Positions 31,701-35,143 of a stretch of 35,143 nt of DNA are shown one piece after another. How positions within the stretch are numbered: the first letter of the stretch is position 1; each line of letters opens with the position of its first letter. Below the pieces are notes generated by a model. That model did no database searches. It was not told the origin of the DNA and saw only the letters and a list, made by a program, of their open reading frames with translations. A program made the translations under genes and the position numbers. The stretch lies in contig JALJEE010000053.1 of NCBI GenBank assembly GCA_023231475.1, positions 1 through 35,143 of the forward strand, read 5' to 3'. The stretch comes from Seison nebaliae (Eukaryota > Rotifera > Pararotatoria > Seisonacea > Seisonidae).

Positions 31701-33332
31701 TTCATTGTCTCCTATTCGAAATTATTGATCAAAATCAAATTGATAGCTCACCAAAAAAACATTAAGAAATATTCAAAAATGATAAATACCGAAACAAATG
31801 ACAAATTCAAAAACAAATAATTAACTAACAAGAATAATCATAAGTTGTAAGTTCTATATAAATGAGAAGACAAACATCCACAAAGACAAGAAGAAGCACG
31901 ATTTTTGAGGAAGCGCATTTAAAGTTACCTCGACATTACTCTAGAAAAGGTTGGGCATACAAGTAAGGGAGGTGAAAAGGAAGGGAAGGGAATGAAAAGA
32001 AAGAGAATGAGAAAATGAACGAGAATTTTGAATCCATGCACTGCCTTATACTCTCCCACCACATTCAGCACATTGTGTTTCATATTCAACAATTGATATT
32101 TGAACAAATTAGTGGGAGTATAAACGAGATTTTTTAAATTCCTTCAAACAACAAAATTCGAATGAGAATTCTAATAGAAATGAACTTGATCAAATTTTTT
32201 CCCGTGGTAAATTTGATGAATGTTCCCGCGCTACATTCGTCCACAGGAAAATTTTCCTTTCTCAATGGTCGTTTCAATTGAGTGATGGCAACTTCGATAT
32301 ATGTCTGGAAATTTCACGATTTTTTATCATGGTTTTTTCGTGAATAAATGAGAGAACTTTATAAACGAAATTTAAGACACTGATTAAATCGACATTATTG
32401 AATGGTTTCGATTTCCATAAATCGAACGGTCGAAGAAATGGTTCGTCGATTATGGTTCGAAAACCGATAGTTCCATCAGGTGGAATGGATGGATGTTGAG
32501 CATTTAGAGCTTCTTCGTTGACGATCCAAAGGAAACCGATTTCAAATAAACCCATTTCTTTCGCTGATTTGAAAATATATCCAGCATCATGTTGACTAAT
32601 ATTGAAGATGAATGAAAATAATTTGAAGAGAAAGTGAAGAAGAAACTTCGCATAAAATAAAATGACTCGAGGTTCATATTCATTCAAATATTTCAAATCA
32701 TCTTTATATGATTTCTTTCCACTCTCATAAATGAGAACATGTTCGATACGATAATCAAAAACGTCAATGAGAGTTCTCAAATAATCTAAATGTAATTGAC
32801 CTTCGCCATCCGAACTGGTGAGGAAGACAAGACGACGATATTGAACTCGTTCAATTAAGGCTAGCCATGCCTCCGTCACATGTGCGAACGATGGTACAAG
32901 ATGGATAGTTGCAGGAAATAAATTATAATTATGCAACATTGTCGTACGAGTATTAAAATCGATGAGTGGAATATCATAATTAGTAGCGAGATAATAAAAT
33001 GCCGTTTTTATTAAAACATTCACTTCTCGAATGAAGACGTCATTAGATGTGGCGTCAATGAAAAGGAAAGATCGACGTATTTTTTGTTGTTGACAGAGAT
33101 CGTGAATTAATTGGAATGCATGATTATCTCGATAATCATCGATGAGATAGAAAGTTGCATTGAATTTCAAATTTTCCAAAATTCTCTTTATTTCCGTTCG
33201 TTGAACGACATCACTGAGAATGGTGATATGTTCGAATGAATTGCCATTTTCTAACAATTTTATCCGATTGTTCGATGAGACATTTATTATGGAATTGAAG
33301 AGAAGAAAAAGAAAAATTTGAAGAACTCTCAT
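28792..33332 (-). CDS. GRIN1: NMDA-type ionotropic glutamate receptor, GluN1-like
   Basis: Ten exons (32647-33332, 32358-32595, 32186-32304, 32021-32141, 31342-31711, 31163-31296, 30720-31089, 30529-30677, 29600-29757, 28792-29530) join in frame to 1027 aa. Signal peptide 1-22; amino-terminal domain; ligand lobe S1 with [23 protein letters not shown] and [21 protein letters not shown]1 at 572-592; pore loop [15 protein letters not shown] (665-679); M3 [21 protein letters not shown]2 with [19 protein letters not shown] and [15 protein letters not shown]4 about 984-1008. These match GluN1, the obligate NMDA-receptor subunit. Oddities: the GluN1 glycine contacts Thr518 and Asp732 (human numbering) are Pro530 and His790, while Arg523 and Ser688 are kept as Arg535 and Ser746; the pore N-site Asn is Gly674; the M1-pore and S2-M4 linkers are enlarged; the cytoplasmic tail is about 15 residues. 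Nine introns, all with GTT donors. The junction of the 309-nt intron (31712-32020) is the least certain. Confidence 0.9.
29758..30528 (-). other. large intron of GRIN1
   Basis: 771 nt, more than ten times the usual intron length here, placed between the codons after SGIDDVR and before LRNPQDEF. It begins GTTAGT and ends TTTTTTTCAG. No ORF, RNA or repeat was recognised inside; it could hold regulatory sequence. Confidence 0.8.
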
Positions 33333-33425
33333 CTGGAAATTGGTCTAAATTAGAAAAAAAAATATTAATTAAAAAATAAATTTTTATAATTTTTTTTTAT
33401 TCAAATAATTTTCCCACAAATATTT
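33333..33425 (-). promoter_or_regulatory. short intercistronic region PSMB1-GRIN1 with poly(A) signal and splice acceptors
   Basis: 93 nt separate the PSMB1 stop from the GRIN1 start on the same strand. The order is: AATAAA (33396-33401) about 25 nt after the stop, an AT-rich stretch, a pyrimidine run ending CTAATTTAG (33345), and TTTCCAG directly abutting the GRIN1 ATG. This resembles the spacer of trans-spliced operons. Confidence 0.5.
33396..33401 (-). terminator. poly(A) signal of PSMB1
   Basis: AATAAA on the minus strand, 24 nt after the PSMB1 stop codon. Confidence 0.55.
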
Positions 33426-34142
33426 TTAATCTTTTCTCAAATCCATTTTCTCTTGTTTCATTCCATCTTTCGTTATGATATTGATCAATAAAGAATCACC
33501 AGTATGAATATCTCGTTCTGTGGCGGAAACAAATACGTCTTTAATTAGAGCAAGTCCTTTCTCAATGCTAATTGGTTTCTTCTCCTCACCAATCTGATTC
33601 TTCATTCCGATCTGATTATCCAATAACGGTTGCAATAATGAAGAGGATGAACCGGCAGCACGATATTCTTCTCGTTCATATGAACCAACTGGATCATAAC
33701 TATAAATCGCTCCTTTTCCATCTTTATCAATTCCTGCTAAAATATTATAAGTGTAATATGGGAAGAATCGTCGAGAATAGAGCATTGTGGAGAGCATGGC
33801 AGCTGTCGCATGAACTTTCATCGGATGATGATGTAAAGATTCATAAATTTGATGACGTGCTTCCAATTGTTTCGTTAATGCCAATACATCACCATGGAAA
33901 CCGACACATCCTAATAATGTCTCTTTCGTCATCTTGTAAACATGAGGACAATTTCTATTATGTATCGAATAATATTCACTCAATCTCGTATCACTCGCTA
34001 TCAGTGCGAAATCATCACCAGCTATTCCTAATACCGTCCCACCATGGAACGAATATGGAGACCAATAATGATGTTGGTTAATACGATCCAATGCAACTAA
34101 ATCAGAAGATTGTTCGTTTTTTCGTTCGAGAAAATCCAACAT
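33426..34142 (-). CDS. PSMB1: 20S proteasome subunit beta-1 (beta6)
   Basis: Intronless, 238 aa (human PSMB1 has 241). This is one of the non-catalytic beta subunits of the 20S core particle that degrades ubiquitinated proteins in cytosol and nucleus. It is recognisable along its whole length: [98 protein letters not shown] and [19 protein letters not shown], ending in LRKD exactly as in other animals. The ATG at 34142 is the first in frame. The short pro-region before FHGGT is normal for the subunit. The GRIN1 gene starts 93 nt downstream on the same strand. Confidence 0.97.
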   Translation of the reverse strand: MLDFLERKNEQSSDLVALDRINQHHYWSPYSFHGGTVLGIAGDDFALIASDTRLSEYYSIHNRNCPHVYKMTKETLLGCVGFHGDVLALTKQLEARHQIYESLHHHPMKVHATAAMLSTMLYSRRFFPYYTYNILAGIDKDGKGAIYSYDPVGSYEREEYRAAGSSSSLLQPLLDNQIGMKNQIGEEKKPISIEKGLALIKDVFVSATERDIHTGDSLLINIITKDGMKQEKMDLRKD

Positions 34143-35143
34143 TTTCAAATAGGCAAATTATTAATAAAATTTCGGGTTAAGCTTTCTTCTAGTTGTTGTT
34201 GGGAAAAATTTGAATTTTAATGTCTTTTTTTCTCAATAATTTTTATATATGAAAATTCTCTATTATCCATCCGCCAATCCAACTAATAGTAAGAGGAATA
34301 ATTCTTGAGAAATTATCAGTTGAAATAATGTTATTAATAATAAACGAAATTACTGTTATTCTAATTAGTTTTTTTCTTCTAACTTCTCAAGAAACTCATT
34401 TTGTATATATTATGCGCATGTTAAGTGATTATCTTATTAATAAATATGGAACGAGCAAAGCGAAAAATTCGTTTTAACTCGGAGACAAAGATGCAATAGT
34501 TAGTTTTATTATTCTTTCAGAAATAATTTCAAACTTGTTCAGAATAATAATTTTATTAATCAAAACAAATTAATTGGATTGTTGTTCAAAGTTTTTAATA
34601 TAATTAATTTTCCCAATATTATTATTATTTATTATTAATAAAATTCCCGCCGGGATAAAGAAGAAAAAAGAAAAAAAGTTTTGATTATCGCCGACATCAA
34701 TTAAGCGTTGTAACTCCGCAAGAGATAAGCGATCTATTGGCAGAGATGATATCGGGTCGTATGACGAAATGAATTGTTAAAGATCATCGAGATGAATATT
34801 ATGAGGTAATTCATAATAACTGATAGGGTGAGAAAAGATGGATTTGGAATGAAAGTAATATGTGTTCGAAATATATGATAAGTGGAATTCGATGTCGGAA
34901 GTTTTGCCGATAAGAGAGAGGACTTGACGACAAAAGAGAATTGGAAATGGAAGTAGATCGACAGTGGCAAAAGTAGCGAACGATTGCATCTATGAAAACA
35001 GTAAACTATCCTCCTAATGAGCCGATTGTAAGCCAAATCTTTTGACAGAAATGAACGATGTGAGCAAAAAAATATAGTCTCAAGAGAGTAAAGTGGTAGT
35101 ACCAGACTTCTGAGAATAGATAGACGAATTTTTAACGGAATAA
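34143..35143. other. right-end region with no supported gene
   Basis: The first half, upstream of PSMB1, is very AT-rich and likely holds its promoter. From about 34690 base composition rises slightly and short open stretches occur on both strands (minus 34734-35036, plus around 34700-34770), with no recognised motif. A gene entering from the right edge cannot be excluded. Confidence 0.35.

Noticed and set aside
34734-35036. Minus-strand 100-codon open frame at the right edge
   Set aside because: Mixed hydrophobic and His/Ser composition without motif. It could be part of a gene beyond the edge, but I cannot support it.

Overview
The window is AT-rich nuclear DNA from a small-genome invertebrate animal. 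Evidence for an animal: an NMDA-type glutamate receptor, a KIAA0319-like PKD-repeat membrane protein, an MMD/PAQR receptor-like protein, a rhodopsin-type GPCR, a Mediator MED27-like subunit, proteasome subunit beta-1 and maleylacetoacetate isomerase. Many genes have a single exon; the others have introns mostly of 41-75 nt. I could not fix the phylum. The short introns, tight gene spacing and splice-acceptor-like sequence next to several start codons suggest a lineage that may use spliced-leader trans-splicing, but that is inference.

Layout. 1-560: a broken, GC-richer coding-like remnant cut by the window edge. 677-6121: three minus-strand genes in a row (MMD/PAQR; an unrecognised lysine-rich 8-exon protein of 611 aa; an acidic protein with a C-terminal half that weakly recalls a nuclear-receptor ligand-binding fold). 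6.2-9.6 kb: a small doubtful ORF, GSTZ1 on the plus strand, an unrecognised three-exon gene whose 3' end overlaps GSTZ1 in antisense, and a BTB-domain gene. 9.64-20.6 kb: an unusually long stretch with no convincing host gene, holding a GATA microsatellite, a long-inverted-repeat element (about 16.9-17.67 kb), and a second fold-back element (18.2-19.75 kb) with tandemly repeated arms and a small spliced ORF inside, followed by a lone extra arm. 20.6-27.2 kb: a small basic protein, a divergent GPCR, and the very large intronless KIAA0319L homologue. 27.6-34.1 kb: MED27-like, then a GluN1 NMDA-receptor gene (10 exons, 1027 aa), directly downstream of PSMB1 on the same strand with only 93 nt between them. 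34.15-35.14 kb: nothing supported.

The points most worth a second look are: (1) the GluN1 homologue, where two of the classic glycine-contact residues and the pore N-site asparagine are changed and two linkers are enlarged; (2) introns whose donors nearly all read GTT, without the usual purine at +3 or G at +5; (3) the PSMB1-GRIN1 pair, spaced like an operon, with a poly(A) signal and splice acceptors between the genes; (4) two different fold-back elements, one carrying a spliced small gene. All identifications were made by eye from motifs and remembered family sequences; no search was run.
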